From assembly GCA_003216915.1 (NCBI GenBank), contig QCIB01000001.1:55695-119694 (forward strand): a stretch of 64,000 nt of DNA, given 5' to 3'. Both the position numbers and the translations under genes were made by a program. Under the pieces are notes generated by a model. The model was not told the origin of the DNA. It did not search any database and saw only the letters and a program-made list of their open reading frames with translations. The stretch's first letter is position 1; every line of letters begins with the position of its first letter. Shown piece by piece: positions 22,886 to 34,586 of the stretch. This DNA comes from Prochlorococcus sp. AG-402-I23. GTDB lineage: Bacteria; Cyanobacteriota; Cyanobacteriia; PCC-6307; Cyanobiaceae.

Positions 22886-23614
22886 TTATTTTACTAAATG
22901 ATTTTCAAGTGCATAACGAACTAATTCTGTTCGGCTTGATGTACCTGTTTTGATAAAAAGTCTACTTACATATTTCTCAACATTTCTAATAGATGTTTCA
23001 AGCTGTCTTGCAATTTCTTTGTTCATCAGTCCCTCTGCTACTAGTTGAAGCACACTTGCTTCTCTAGGAGTGAAACTAGGAAGATTTATTTTATTTTCTG
23101 GATTAGTCTGGTTTTGGTCTGTGAGCATAGATTTTATTTCAGTAATTTGTTTTGCCATTTTGCTTACGTCAATATCTGCGAATCGTGCTGCTTCTTTTAA
23201 TAATCGTTCTTGTCTGTTGATTACATTTTTGACTCTTGCAGCTAATTCATCGGGATCGAAAGGTTTGGAAATATAATCATCAACTCCTGCAAGATAACCT
23301 TCTGTTCTGTCTAGGGTCATTCCTTTTGCAGTTAGAAAAATTACTGGAGTTCCTCCTAATTTTTCATCCTTTCTAATTTTTTCTAATAAAGCATAACCGT
23401 TGGCTCGAGGCATCATAATATCGCTAATTATCAAATCGGGGAAGACTGTTTGAGCTTTTTCCCAACCATCCTCTCCATCAACTGCAATAAATATTTCAAA
23501 GCCTTCATCTTCTAGAAATGTTTTAACAGCTGTTCTTAAACCAGGCTCATCATCAACTAATAAAATTCTTGATTTTCTTACCGGTTCATTATTTATTTGA
23601 TTAATTTCATTCAT
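22886..23614 (-). CDS. Response regulator, receiver + LuxR-type HTH (Ycf29-like)
   Basis: Receiver (ILLVDDEPGLR..LIISDIMMPRANGYALL..FLTAKG..KPFDPDELAARV) and C-terminal FTPREASVLQLVAEGLMNKEIARQLETSIRNVEKYVSRLF. Confidence 0.88.
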   Translation of the reverse strand: MNEINQINNEPVRKSRILLVDDEPGLRTAVKTFLEDEGFEIFIAVDGEDGWEKAQTVFPDLIISDIMMPRANGYALLEKIRKDEKLGGTPVIFLTAKGMTLDRTEGYLAGVDDYISKPFDPDELAARVKNVINRQERLLKEAARFADIDVSKMAKQITEIKSMLTDQNQTNPENKINLPSFTPREASVLQLVAEGLMNKEIARQLETSIRNVEKYVSRLFIKTGTSSRTELVRYALENHLVK

Positions 23615-23673
23615 TTTTTTAATTCTTTAATTTGATTTTCTAGTAATAAACAGAATTTTATATACTAAACATA

Positions 23674-24819
23674 ATGCTATCAACTCCCATACTACTAGAC
23701 TATCAATCTTCGACTCCTTGCTCTAAAGATGTCGTTGATTCTATGAAACCTTTTTGGAGTGAGATATTTTCTAACCCTGCAAATAAATCTAATTTGGCGG
23801 GGATTAACGCAAGCGCTATATTGGAAGCCTCAAGAGAAAAAATAGAACAAAGTTTATTTCTTAAGAATAAAAAAGTTATTTTTACAAGTGGGGCAACTGA
23901 ATCTAATAACTTAGCCTTATTAGGTTTTGCAAGAAATTTCTATAAAAAAACAGGAAATTATGGACATATTATTACCTTAAAAACGGAGCATAAAGCTGTT
24001 TTGGAGCCCTTAAACCAACTAAGAAAAGAAGGATTTATGGTTACAGAAATTAATCCTGAGAAAGATGGCTTAATTTCAGAAGAACAATTCAAAAAAAAAA
24101 TAAGAGAAGATACATTTCTGGTTAGTGTCATGTTGGCAAATAACGAAATAGGAGTTATTCAGCCCATAGAAAATATTTCAAAGATATGTAAATCGAGAGG
24201 AATAACATTTCACTCTGATTTTGCACAATGTTTAGGTTATATGGCTTTAGACAATCTTTTATCAGATGTAAACATGATAACGATGAGTTCTCACAAAATA
24301 TACGGCCCTAAAGGGATAGGGCTTCTTTTGATTGATGAAGAAATTAATCTTGAGCCTTTAATTGTTGGAGGAGGTCAGGAATATGGTCTTAGGTCTGGTA
24401 CATTACCTCTTCCTTTAATAGTTGGCTTTGCTAAAGCAATAGAGATAGCAGTTCTTAATCAAAAAAATAATGCTGAGAAATTACTTTTTTATAGAAATAA
24501 TCTTTTAGAGGGGTTGTTAAAAAATAATTCTGGTTTATTAATTAATGGCTCCATAGAAAAAAGATTACCTCACAATTTAAATTTGACTGTATTGGATTTA
24601 AACGGAGCAAAGTTTCATAAACTTTTAAAATCTAAAATAATTTGTTCTACTGGATCTGCATGTAGTAGTGGTGAACCATCTCATGTTTTACTAGCCTTAG
24701 GTAGATCGCTTAAAGAAGCAGAATCTTCAATAAGGTTAAGTATTGGATTAAGTACTAATTCAAAAGATATAAAACAAGCAATTCATATTCTTACAAATAC
24801 AATCAGATCATTACGATAG
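23674..24819 (+). CDS. Cysteine desulfurase (NifS/IscS family)
   Basis: TSGATESNNLALLGFA, SSHKIYGPKGIGLL, CSTGSACSSGEPSHVLLALG. Confidence 0.93.
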   Translation: MLSTPILLDYQSSTPCSKDVVDSMKPFWSEIFSNPANKSNLAGINASAILEASREKIEQSLFLKNKKVIFTSGATESNNLALLGFARNFYKKTGNYGHIITLKTEHKAVLEPLNQLRKEGFMVTEINPEKDGLISEEQFKKKIREDTFLVSVMLANNEIGVIQPIENISKICKSRGITFHSDFAQCLGYMALDNLLSDVNMITMSSHKIYGPKGIGLLLIDEEINLEPLIVGGGQEYGLRSGTLPLPLIVGFAKAIEIAVLNQKNNAEKLLFYRNNLLEGLLKNNSGLLINGSIEKRLPHNLNLTVLDLNGAKFHKLLKSKIICSTGSACSSGEPSHVLLALGRSLKEAESSIRLSIGLSTNSKDIKQAIHILTNTIRSLR

Positions 24820-24832
24820 AAATTATTGGCTT

Positions 24833-25735
24833 TTAATTTAATTGAGCAATTCTTAATTTTCCACTTCTAGCTCTTTTATTAAGTTCGACTTCTTGTTCGG
24901 AAGGAGTTATTGGCTTTTTTGTCAGGTTTTTTAGTCTTTGATCATTCTTAAAACAACTTTTAACTAACCTATCCTCAAGAGAATGAAAACTAATAACAGA
25001 AATAATACCCCCTGGCAAAAGCCATTCAGGTACAACTTGCAAAAATTTTTCTAATACTTCAATTTCTTTATTAACAGCAATTCTTAGTGCTTGAAATGTT
25101 CTTGTTGCTGGATGTATTTTTTTATATCTTTGTTTTGGTGGGAAGCATCCTGCAATAGAGTAAGCTAACTCTTTTGTCCCAGAATATTTTCCATTTTCCT
25201 TCAAATCCAATTTTATTTTCCTAGCAATCTTTCTTGATAATCTCTCATCTCCATATTTATAGATTAGGTTAGCTAGATCTTTTTCATTTAAAACCTCAAT
25301 TAATTTCTCTGCATCAACATCAAGCAAAGGATTCATGCGCATATCAAGTGGACCATCTTTTTGGAAACTAAATCCTCTTTTAGGGTCATCAAGTTGGTTA
25401 CTATTTACTCCAAGATCTGCAATCACAAAAGAAACTTTTTCTTTTGGTACAAAATCCGCAAAATTTGAAGCCCTTATATCAATCCTACTTTTAAACTCAT
25501 CAAGTTTTTTTAATGCTGATTTTCTTGCGAATGGATCTTGATCAAGTCCAATTATATTTAAATCCGAATATTTTCTCAATAAATGATAAGAGTGCCCGCC
25601 TCCGCCTAAAGTTGCGTCTATTCCCTTAAGTTGATTGTTATGTATAAGTGGGTAATGCTCTAATGAGGCCATAATCTCATCTGTCATAACTGATTGATGA
25701 TTGAAAAAAGATGAATCAGATAGGTCAGTTTGCAT
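24833..25735 (-). CDS. rsmH: 16S rRNA m4C1402 methyltransferase
   Basis: GIDATLGGGGHSYHLL, RGFSFQKDGPLDMRM, RTFQALRIAVNKEIEVLEKFL, ISFHSLEDRLVK. Confidence 0.96.
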   Translation of the reverse strand: MQTDLSDSSFFNHQSVMTDEIMASLEHYPLIHNNQLKGIDATLGGGGHSYHLLRKYSDLNIIGLDQDPFARKSALKKLDEFKSRIDIRASNFADFVPKEKVSFVIADLGVNSNQLDDPKRGFSFQKDGPLDMRMNPLLDVDAEKLIEVLNEKDLANLIYKYGDERLSRKIARKIKLDLKENGKYSGTKELAYSIAGCFPPKQRYKKIHPATRTFQALRIAVNKEIEVLEKFLQVVPEWLLPGGIISVISFHSLEDRLVKSCFKNDQRLKNLTKKPITPSEQEVELNKRARSGKLRIAQLN

Positions 25736-25773
25736 AACTTTCGACTAAGATTTGTTTAGAAGTTAAATTTCGA

Positions 25774-26961
25774 ATGGCTCAGCTAGAGACTAGAACAGAA
25801 CCAATGGTGGTCAATTTTGGCCCTCACCATCCTTCAATGCATGGGGTTTTAAGGTTAGTTGTAACTCTTGATGGTGAGAATGTCATTGATTGTGAGCCAG
25901 TAATTGGATATTTACATAGAGGAATGGAAAAGATAGCTGAAAATAGAACAAATGTAATGTATGTCCCTTATGTAAGCAGAATGGATTATGCAGCAGGAAT
26001 GTTTTATGAAGCTATTGTAGTAAATGCTCCTGAAAGATTAGCTAATATTCCAGTTCCCAAAAGAGCCAGTTACATCAGAGTTCTTATGCTCGAACTTAAT
26101 CGTATTGCTAATCATCTTTTATGGCTTGGTCCCTTTTTAGCAGACGTAGGAGCTCAAACTCCATTTTTCTATATTTTTAGAGAAAGAGAGATGATCTATG
26201 ATCTCTGGGAAGCTGCTACTGGACAAAGGCTAATAAATAATAATTTCTTTAGGATAGGCGGTGTCGCATGTGATCTCCCATACGGATGGTTAGAAAAATG
26301 TATAGACTTTTGCGATTGGTTTGGTCCTAAGATAGATGAATACGAAAAATTAATTACAAATAATCCAATTTTTAGAAAAAGAATTGAAGGTCTAGGAACA
26401 ATACAAAGAGACCAGGCAATTAATTGGTCTTTGTCTGGGCCAATGCTTAGAGCTTCTGGAGTTTCCTGGGATTTAAGGAAAGTCGATAGTTATGAATGTT
26501 ATGACGATTTTGATTGGCAGATTGCTTCGGAAAAAGAAGGAGATTGTTATGCGAGATATCGAGTAAGAGTTGAAGAGATGAGACAATCACTAAGCATCAT
26601 TCGCCAAGCCTGCAAAATGATTCCAGGAGGTCCAACAGAAAATTTAGAAGCTCAAAGAATGGCGACTGAAGATAAGAAAAGTGAAATATTTGGTATCGAC
26701 TATCAATATGTAGCTAAGAAGGTTGCTCCAACTTTTAAAATTCCTAACGGAGAATTATATACAAGATTAGAGTCCGGCAAAGGAGAAATAGGTGTATTTA
26801 TTCAAGGAAATAATGAAGTTACCCCATGGAGATTTAAAATCAGAGCAGCTGATTTAAATAATCTGCAAATATTGCCTCATATTCTTAAAGGTGCCAAAAT
26901 CGCTGATATTATGGCAATCCTTGGTTCAATAGATGTCATTATGGGATCTGTTGATAGATAA
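25774..26961 (+). CDS. ndhH: NAD(P)H-quinone oxidoreductase subunit H
   Basis: [39 protein letters not shown]. Confidence 0.98.
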
Positions 26962-26970
26962 TTTCTTTAA

Positions 26971-27423
<453 letters not shown>

Positions 27424-27426
27424 TTA

Positions 27427-28641
27427 TTATTTTTTAAATTTATAGTTTATTGTTTCTGTAATGCTATTTTTGTTTTTAACAATCCACTTTTCAGGCTTTT
27501 CATGTTTAGGCCAACTTTGAGAAAAATTTTTTAATAAATTTAATGAAATTTCAATCTTTTTATCATTTGTAAGTTCTCTAAATTCAACTATTACTTTAAT
27601 TTTATTTCCCCATAATTTGTGAGATACTTTCGAAATATTGAATTTATTAATTGGGATATTTTCTTTCATAATGAAATCATTTAATCTAGATTCAATTACT
27701 TCAGGGAAAACAACTTCTCCTCCTGAATTAAAGGCATTATCACTTCTTCCAACAAATTTTAAATAGTAAGAATTATTGATTTGCTTAATTTCACCTAAAT
27801 CACTTGTTTGCCACCACCCATTTTTATTTTTGAAATTTTCAGTTTTTAAAGAATCTATTATTTCGATTCCAATTCTGGCTGATTTTATTTCGATTAATCC
27901 TTGTGCGTTAATTCTTATTTTTGTATCAGGTAGTATTTCTCCAACATTTTTAAAACCCATTAAGAATTCTTTTGGTTTTAAACTCGTAACCATTGCTGCT
28001 GTTTCAGTTGAGCCGTAACAAGGTGCTAATTTTATTTTTTCTTTTATACATTGTTCTGTAGTTTCGTCTGAAATTGAAGCTCCACCTACCCAAATTAGAT
28101 CAAAAATTTTTAGCCAACTAATTCCATCTTTTTGAGCTAAAAGTCTTTGTAATTGGGTAGGTACTAATGACGTAATCAAGTGTTTTTTGTTTTTTTTAAA
28201 TTTAATTGTGAAAAGTAAAAGTTCTCGAGTTTTTTTTATCAAATTCGGAGAAATATTAATACAATCACATCCCCAAGTTTGACTTCTAAAAATTGGCATT
28301 AATCCACTTATATGGTTCAGGGGTAAAGTATTTAAAATTACGCAGTTTTGTAATTCAAATCCTTGCTCTATTAGCCATTGACCTGATGTAGTTGCAGATA
28401 ATTTAAGATTATTTAAATGGTGAAAACATTGTCTCGGTTTTCCAGAACTCCCACTACTGTTTAAGATAATTGCTGGCCCATTTTCAGTAATTAAATCTAA
28501 TTCATCTTTGTCTTCATAAAATTTGTTTTTTACATAAATAATTTTATTCTCTCTAATTTTTTCAATAATTTTTTCTACAGATTGAGTTTCGTTATTTTCA
28601 ACTTCAATAGTATGAATTTTATTTTTCATAGTTGATCCCAT
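27427..28641 (-). CDS. menE: o-Succinylbenzoate-CoA ligase
   Basis: AMP-binding motif ILNSSGSSGKPRQCFH, APCYGSTETAAMVTSL; in men cluster. Confidence 0.85.
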   Translation of the reverse strand: MGSTMKNKIHTIEVENNETQSVEKIIEKIRENKIIYVKNKFYEDKDELDLITENGPAIILNSSGSSGKPRQCFHHLNNLKLSATTSGQWLIEQGFELQNCVILNTLPLNHISGLMPIFRSQTWGCDCINISPNLIKKTRELLLFTIKFKKNKKHLITSLVPTQLQRLLAQKDGISWLKIFDLIWVGGASISDETTEQCIKEKIKLAPCYGSTETAAMVTSLKPKEFLMGFKNVGEILPDTKIRINAQGLIEIKSARIGIEIIDSLKTENFKNKNGWWQTSDLGEIKQINNSYYLKFVGRSDNAFNSGGEVVFPEVIESRLNDFIMKENIPINKFNISKVSHKLWGNKIKVIVEFRELTNDKKIEISLNLLKNFSQSWPKHEKPEKWIVKNKNSITETINYKFKK

Positions 28642-29591
28642 ATCTTTTTTGCTTCATTTAAAAATAGAAACGAATTAGGGAATTTATTCATTGCTAAACC
28701 AGGAACTTTTGGCGTTGGTCCTTGTAATTGTAGAGAAGATAAATGATGGAGCCATCTCTTTCCTATTCCAGTTTCAAATGAGGTACTTATAGATATTAAA
28801 GCTTTTTTATTTTCTAATTCTCTTAAAAGCTTAACTGGATTATTTTCTTGAGAAGGCCTTCTAATTTGCCAACCCTTCCACTCATCAATCAAAGTTGGAA
28901 ATTTTAAAAGTGATTCGTCTAAAGCTATTGGAATTTTTTTGTTTAGTTCTGTCAGTCCATCAATATCATCAACACAGAGAGGTTGTTCTAACCAATCTAT
29001 ATTTTTATTATCTTTCAAAATATCAGCCCATCTATTAGCTATGTCTCTTCCCCAAGAACCATTAGCATCTATTCTTAACTTAATATTATTACCTATTTTG
29101 CTTAAAATTTCTTCTAATTTTGCTTCTTCCTCATGGTTATTTTTTAGTGCTACTTTCCATTTTAAGGTTAATGATTTTCCAATATCACAATGTCTTTTTT
29201 TAATATCATTTAGATCTGAAACTACATTTTCATGATTTAACAATATGGCTGTTTTACCAATTTCATCAAAGTAGTAGTTTTCTTTAAAAATTATTTTTCC
29301 ATTGATCTCAGCTAATGCAGAATTTATTGCAGATTGAATGCATGGGTGAAAAATATTTATTTGCTCAGATAAATTAAATTCCTCTATATACTCAGGGATC
29401 ATATCTAGTTGTTTCGCACACTTTTTTAAGTCTTTTTTATGTAGCGGTGAAACTTCTCCAAACCCTATTTTTTTATCATTACTTATTAATTTAATTACCC
29501 AACCCGATTTTGTATGGTAATTGGTTTTAGAATTTTCAACTTTTGCCGATAACTTAAAGCTATAAGATTTTTTTTGAAATATTAAGTTCAT
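28626..29591 (-). CDS. menC: o-Succinylbenzoate synthase
   Basis: Enolase-superfamily barrel: LTLKWKVAL, LRIDANGSWG, WLEQPL, IALDESL. Confidence 0.87.
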   Translation of the reverse strand: MNLIFQKKSYSFKLSAKVENSKTNYHTKSGWVIKLISNDKKIGFGEVSPLHKKDLKKCAKQLDMIPEYIEEFNLSEQINIFHPCIQSAINSALAEINGKIIFKENYYFDEIGKTAILLNHENVVSDLNDIKKRHCDIGKSLTLKWKVALKNNHEEEAKLEEILSKIGNNIKLRIDANGSWGRDIANRWADILKDNKNIDWLEQPLCVDDIDGLTELNKKIPIALDESLLKFPTLIDEWKGWQIRRPSQENNPVKLLRELENKKALISISTSFETGIGKRWLHHLSSLQLQGPTPKVPGLAMNKFPNSFLFLNEAKKIWDQL

Positions 29592-30505
29592 TTATTTAGC
29601 AAGTAATTAAATATTAATCCTGTGATTAAACCAATTCCATTAAGAGTTTGAAATTTTATTGCGACGAATTTGCAATTTTTTATTGCAGAAGGTTTTGCAT
29701 ACGAAGATTTTAATAAATTTATAAGTCTTATTGCTTGAGGGAAACTAAGCAAATAAAGGATGCAAAATACTGGAATAAATCCATAAACTATTGTGAAAAG
29801 TTGAAAAATATATATTGTAAAAATTATCCAAGGCACAAATTGAGAACCTTTTTTTGCCCCTAAGCGAACTAAAGGTGAATTTTTCCCATGCTTTTTATCT
29901 TCAGAAATTTGATGAAAATGAGAACAAAATAATACAAGAGTTGTTGCCAAGGAAGGTCCTGAACCAAGTAATAAAGAAACTTTCCATGGAATATCTTCGA
30001 AGTAAATATTAGACGGATTTAACGCAATTAAGACTGCAGAGTACGCAAAAGGTCCAAATGCAAGCCAGCATAATGGTTCTCCTAAACCTTGATAGCCCAA
30101 TCTAAAAGGAGGACCTTGATATAAATATCCTAAGAAGCAGCAAGCTGCCACCAAAATAAAAATGTTTATACTTGTTGATACTGAAATAATTAAAATTATT
30201 AATAAACCAATAACTAAAGATGTATATGCAATAAATGAAATTATTTTTTTATTTTTTACAAGATTTACAATTGAATGGAATTTAAATTCATCGATGCCTG
30301 TTTCTGCGTCGTATAAATCATTAGTTAGATTTTCCCAAAGTAATATCAAAATTGCAGCTAAAGTAAATGAAATCAAATTATAAATTTTTACCTCTTCATA
30401 TTGATTGAGCAAGTAAGCCCCTGTTATGAAAACTGGAAGTATGGCAACTGAATAAAGAGGCCATTTTATTGCTTTTTTCCATAATTTTTTTTTATCTTCG
30501 TCCAT
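29588..30505 (-). CDS. menA: 1,4-dihydroxy-2-naphthoate phytyltransferase
   Basis: UbiA-family: ENLTNDLYDAETGID, YQGPPFRLGYQGLGEPLCWLAFGPFA; in men cluster. Confidence 0.88.
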   Translation of the reverse strand: MDEDKKKLWKKAIKWPLYSVAILPVFITGAYLLNQYEEVKIYNLISFTLAAILILLWENLTNDLYDAETGIDEFKFHSIVNLVKNKKIISFIAYTSLVIGLLIILIISVSTSINIFILVAACCFLGYLYQGPPFRLGYQGLGEPLCWLAFGPFAYSAVLIALNPSNIYFEDIPWKVSLLLGSGPSLATTLVLFCSHFHQISEDKKHGKNSPLVRLGAKKGSQFVPWIIFTIYIFQLFTIVYGFIPVFCILYLLSFPQAIRLINLLKSSYAKPSAIKNCKFVAIKFQTLNGIGLITGLIFNYLLNK

Positions 30506-30606
30506 TTTTAATTAACACGCAAAATTAGATAATTATTGAATGTAGTTTATAAATTGAGTTACATTTTTTACTTTATTGCATCATTTTTAGTTATTTTCAA
30601 TAAGTA

Positions 30607-32019
30607 ATGAAAAATGATTTAAACTTAACAGATTTTTTAAAAGATGTATTTTCCTCTTTCGATAAGAAAGTTGAAAATTCTGGATTAGTAAGTATTTGTG
30701 TTGAGATTCCTTGTATTGATTTATTTCAAGTTTATGAATTGTTAATAAATCAATATCCTTTTTCTTCATTTTGGGAGGAAACTGATGGCATTTCATATAT
30801 AGCTTTCGAGAAGTGTAAATATGTTACTCTGGATGGCCCAAAAAGATTTGAGGTAGCAAAAGAGTTTAATTCTGAGAATTTTAAAAATTTAATTAACTTA
30901 ACTAATGAATCGCATAATTCTGCACTTTCAAAAATAATTTATTTATTTTCTTTCTCTGAAAATTTGAATAATAAGAATTTAACTTCAGATATCCCTAGTT
31001 TTGAAGCCATTTTGCCAAAAATATTAATTACTAAAAGTGGCAAGAATTGCTGGTTAAGAATCAATGGTCATGTTGAAGGTAAATCATCATTAAGAACATT
31101 AATTGAAGAAATATGGACAATTAGAAATCAAGTTATTAATTCTGGCTCAGAATTAATAAAATCATCTGGCTTAAAAACTAGTTTTGATTCCCCTTTTATT
31201 GATGATTTCTCACGCTCCTTAGAAACTTCTAAAACAAACATGAAAAAAGTAGTAAATAGAGGAATTCAATTAGTAGAGAAAGATATCCTTGAAAAGATAG
31301 TTTTAGCGAATAGGATTAAAATAAAACTTAAAAATAAATTAGATTTAGTAGAAATTTTAAAAAGATTTAAAAAGAAGCAACCAAATACATGTAGATACGT
31401 TTGGAAAAGGAATAGTAAGGATATTTTGTTTGGAGCATCTCCAGAAAAATTATTTTCTTTCTCTAAACCTAATTTAACTTTAGAGGCTCTTGCTGGAACT
31501 ATCTCTACTAATTCAAATTTTAAGAAACTCCTAAAAAGTACTAAAGACTTAAAGGAACATAATTATGTAATACAACATTTGATTAAATCTTTAGAAGTTT
31601 CAAAAATAACAAACTTTAAAAAAAGTGATATCAAGGTAAATTCATTTGGAGATATTTCTCATTTGCAGACACTCATTTTCTCTAAAGTTGAAAATATTTG
31701 TCCTTTCGAATTGCTTAAAAACTTACATCCATCTCCCGCTGTTTGTGGATACCCAAAAAATGCAGCATTGGATTGGATAAACACTCTTGAGTCTTTTCCT
31801 AGAGGAAATTATGCTTCTCCAATGGGTTGGGTTGATTCATCAGGCAATGCTTCATTTCTTTTGGCAATAAGAGGTGCAAGATGTATTGAAGAAAATATTG
31901 AATTTACTGCCGGTTCAGGTATAGTTTCAGGCTCCGTTTTAGAGAAAGAAATAGATGAGATTAAATTAAAATTTGAATCTATAGTAAAACAGATATTTTG
32001 CGCTAAAAATCTTAGATAA
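30607..32019 (+). CDS. menF: Isochorismate synthase
   Basis: Chorismate-binding domain: [70 protein letters not shown]. Confidence 0.88.
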   Translation: MKNDLNLTDFLKDVFSSFDKKVENSGLVSICVEIPCIDLFQVYELLINQYPFSSFWEETDGISYIAFEKCKYVTLDGPKRFEVAKEFNSENFKNLINLTNESHNSALSKIIYLFSFSENLNNKNLTSDIPSFEAILPKILITKSGKNCWLRINGHVEGKSSLRTLIEEIWTIRNQVINSGSELIKSSGLKTSFDSPFIDDFSRSLETSKTNMKKVVNRGIQLVEKDILEKIVLANRIKIKLKNKLDLVEILKRFKKKQPNTCRYVWKRNSKDILFGASPEKLFSFSKPNLTLEALAGTISTNSNFKKLLKSTKDLKEHNYVIQHLIKSLEVSKITNFKKSDIKVNSFGDISHLQTLIFSKVENICPFELLKNLHPSPAVCGYPKNAALDWINTLESFPRGNYASPMGWVDSSGNASFLLAIRGARCIEENIEFTAGSGIVSGSVLEKEIDEIKLKFESIVKQIFCAKNLR

Positions 32020-32935
32020 TTTCTACTAATTTTTCAATAACTTCCTCTGAAACATTCTTATTGGATAAATTTTCTATTTCTCTTAAACCTGTTGGACTGG
32101 TAACATTAATCTCGCTAAGCATTCCATTTATTACATCAATACCTACAAAAAATAAACCCTCATCTTTGAAGTGTTGAGATAATTCTGAGCAGATACTTTT
32201 TTCTTTTTCTGTTAATAATGTGGGTTCAGCCTTGCCTCCCATCGCTAAATTACTCCTAAAATCGCCTCCTTGAGGAACCCTATTTATTGATCCAATTGCT
32301 TCTCCGTTTACGATAATTATTCTTTTATCACCTTCTATGACTTGAGGAATAAATTTTTGCATCATAACGGGTAATTCTTCTTGAGAAGTGATTAATTCAA
32401 TGATTGATTTAATTCCTGGAGAATTTTTATTTATTCTTATAACACCTTGACCACCTTTTCCTCCAAGAGGTTTTATGACTACTTCATTATTTATATTTGC
32501 AAAATTAATAAGATCTTTTACCTTACTCGCAACTATTGTAGGTGCCATTAAGTGGCTGTATCTTAAAGCACCTAGCTTTTCATTCCATGCTCTTAACGAT
32601 GAGGGTTTGTTAATTACTTTTACCCCTTTTCTTTCGGCAACTTCTAAAAGATGGGTTGCATATAAATAAGCCTCATTTACGGGAGGATCTTTTCTCATCC
32701 AAATGCAATTAAATTCGGCGAGAGGTATGCAATCATTCTCTTTGAGAGAAATCCATGGATTTACTTCAACTTTTACGGAAGATGCCCATACTTCATCACC
32801 TCTAGCTTCAAGGTCTTGAGGAGTACAACTCCAGATTTCAATATTTTTTTTTGATGATGCTTGCATTAAAGCAGCAGTTGAATCTTTTAAGGGATTTATA
32901 TTTTTAATTGGATCTATTACGAATAGAAATTTCAT
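32012..32935 (-). CDS. gshB: Glutathione synthetase
   Basis: [64 protein letters not shown]. Confidence 0.95.
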   Translation of the reverse strand: MKFLFVIDPIKNINPLKDSTAALMQASSKKNIEIWSCTPQDLEARGDEVWASSVKVEVNPWISLKENDCIPLAEFNCIWMRKDPPVNEAYLYATHLLEVAERKGVKVINKPSSLRAWNEKLGALRYSHLMAPTIVASKVKDLINFANINNEVVIKPLGGKGGQGVIRINKNSPGIKSIIELITSQEELPVMMQKFIPQVIEGDKRIIIVNGEAIGSINRVPQGGDFRSNLAMGGKAEPTLLTEKEKSICSELSQHFKDEGLFFVGIDVINGMLSEINVTSPTGLREIENLSNKNVSEEVIEKLVEII

Positions 32936-32940
32936 AAGAT

Positions 32941-33195
32941 CTAGTTTAATAATACTTCTAATTTATTTTCGTTTTCTAATGCGTAGAGATCATCGCAGCC
33001 TCCTATACCCTCATTATCTATAAATATTTGTGGTAATGTTCTTCTACCATCCGCTCTTTCAATCATCAATGCTCTGGCATCTTCGTCGCCATCTATTTTA
33101 TATTCTGTAAAATTTACATTTTTTTTCTTGAGTAGTGATTTTGCTCGAATACAGAATGGGCAATATTGCCAAGTATAAATTTCAACTTTGGACAT
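32941..33195 (-). CDS. grxC: Glutaredoxin 3
   Basis: [14 protein letters not shown] active site; [22 protein letters not shown]. Confidence 0.95.
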   Translation of the reverse strand: MSKVEIYTWQYCPFCIRAKSLLKKKNVNFTEYKIDGDEDARALMIERADGRRTLPQIFIDNEGIGGCDDLYALENENKLEVLLN

Positions 33196-33271
33196 TTTTT
33201 TAAAATAATACTTAGTTTATACTATTAAACAAAAGTGCTTGTTAGATTATAAATAACGATTAAATTCTATT

Positions 33272-34394
33272 TTGATAGATATTACAGATTTCAAAAAAGA
33301 TCTTTCTGAACTAACAGAGCGCCTGGGTAATGCTCAGGATTGTCTTTGACGTTCCAAGATTAAAAGCGAAAAAGAAAGAGTTAGAGCAAATTTCTTCTCA
33401 GCCTGAATTTTGGGAAAATCAAGAAGCAGCTAAAAAGCAAATGTTAATCCTTGATGATGTCAAAGCACAAATCGAATTGTTAGATAAATGGAAAACTTTT
33501 ATTTCTGATGCTAATGCCTCGCTTGAGCTTTATTCTCTAGAACCCGAAGAGGAAATGATTTTAGAATCGCAGCTGGGATTAAAGAAATTAAGAGAGAATT
33601 TGGATAAATGGGAATTTGAAAGATTGTTATGTGGTGAATACGATAAGGAAGGAGCAGTAGTTTCTATTAACGCAGGTGCGGGTGGAACAGATGCGCAGGA
33701 TTGGGTAGAGATATTATTAAGAATGTACTCAAGATGGGCCGATAATAATCAAATGAGCCTTGTTATTAATGAATTATCTCAAGGAGAAGAAGCAGGTATT
33801 AAAAGTGTAACGTTCGAAATTGATGGAAAATATGCATATGGCTATCTGCAACATGAAAAAGGAACTCATAGATTAGTAAGAATTTCTCCTTTTAATGCCA
33901 ATGGCAAAAGACAAACCAGCTTTGCTGGGGTAGAGGTTATGCCAAAATTAGATGATAATATTTCACTTGATATACCTGAAAAAGATTTAGAAATTACAAC
34001 TAGTAGATCCGGTGGAGCTGGAGGACAAAATGTTAATAAAGTAGAAACAGCAGTGAGAATTGTTCATTTGCCTTCAGGGATTTCAGTAAGATGTACTCAA
34101 GAAAGATCTCAATTACAAAATAAAGAAAAAGCTATGTTACTTTTAAAGTCTAAACTATTAGTGATTGCTAAAGAACAACGAGCTGCTGAAGTCGCTGATA
34201 TTAAAGGTGATATTGTGGAAGCTGCATGGGGCAATCAAATAAGAAATTATGTTTTCCATCCCTATCAAATGGTAAAAGATCTTAGGACTATGCAGGAGAC
34301 TAACGAGTTAGATAGTGTTTTAGATGGTGGACTTGAACCATTTATTCATGAATTATTACGTATGAATATTTCTTCTAATGAATCTATTGAATAA
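33272..34394 (+). CDS. prfB: Peptide chain release factor 2 (programmed +1 frameshift at CTT TGA C)
   Basis: N-terminal frame from TTG at 33272 ([23 protein letters not shown]) ends in CTT TGA at 33344-33349; +1 frame continues [14 protein letters not shown]... with RF2 motif [19 protein letters not shown]. Confidence 0.9.
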
Positions 34395-34397
34395 CTA

Positions 34398-34580
34398 ATG
34401 GAAAATAAAAACGAAATTTTAGAAAAAAAAGTTTCTCCTCCAAGCTTTATAAAGCTTGCTATGAGAAATATGGTAAGGAAAGGCTCAAAAAGTATTTCTC
34501 ATTTTTCAATAACCTTTCTAGTTTTAATTGGGATATTAATACTTGTGGCCACAATAGGTAAGCCCAATATTCCAGTTTAA
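34398..34580 (+). CDS. Small conserved membrane protein (possibly DUF3285)
   Basis: 60 aa with basic SPPSFIKLAMRNMVRKGSKSISHF and a single C-terminal TM segment; embedded in a tight gene run. Confidence 0.65.
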   Translation: MENKNEILEKKVSPPSFIKLAMRNMVRKGSKSISHFSITFLVLIGILILVATIGKPNIPV

Positions 34581-34586
34581 GAATGT

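Noticed and set aside
30587-30796. Minus-strand ORF antisense to the menF 5' end
   Set aside because: Overlaps the supported menF start, low-complexity; no conserved features.
33330-33347. ATG at 33330 as the real prfB start
   Set aside because: It encodes MLRIVF in the wrong frame across the conserved N-terminus; the CTT TGA C shift site and conserved upstream peptide explain the sequence better.
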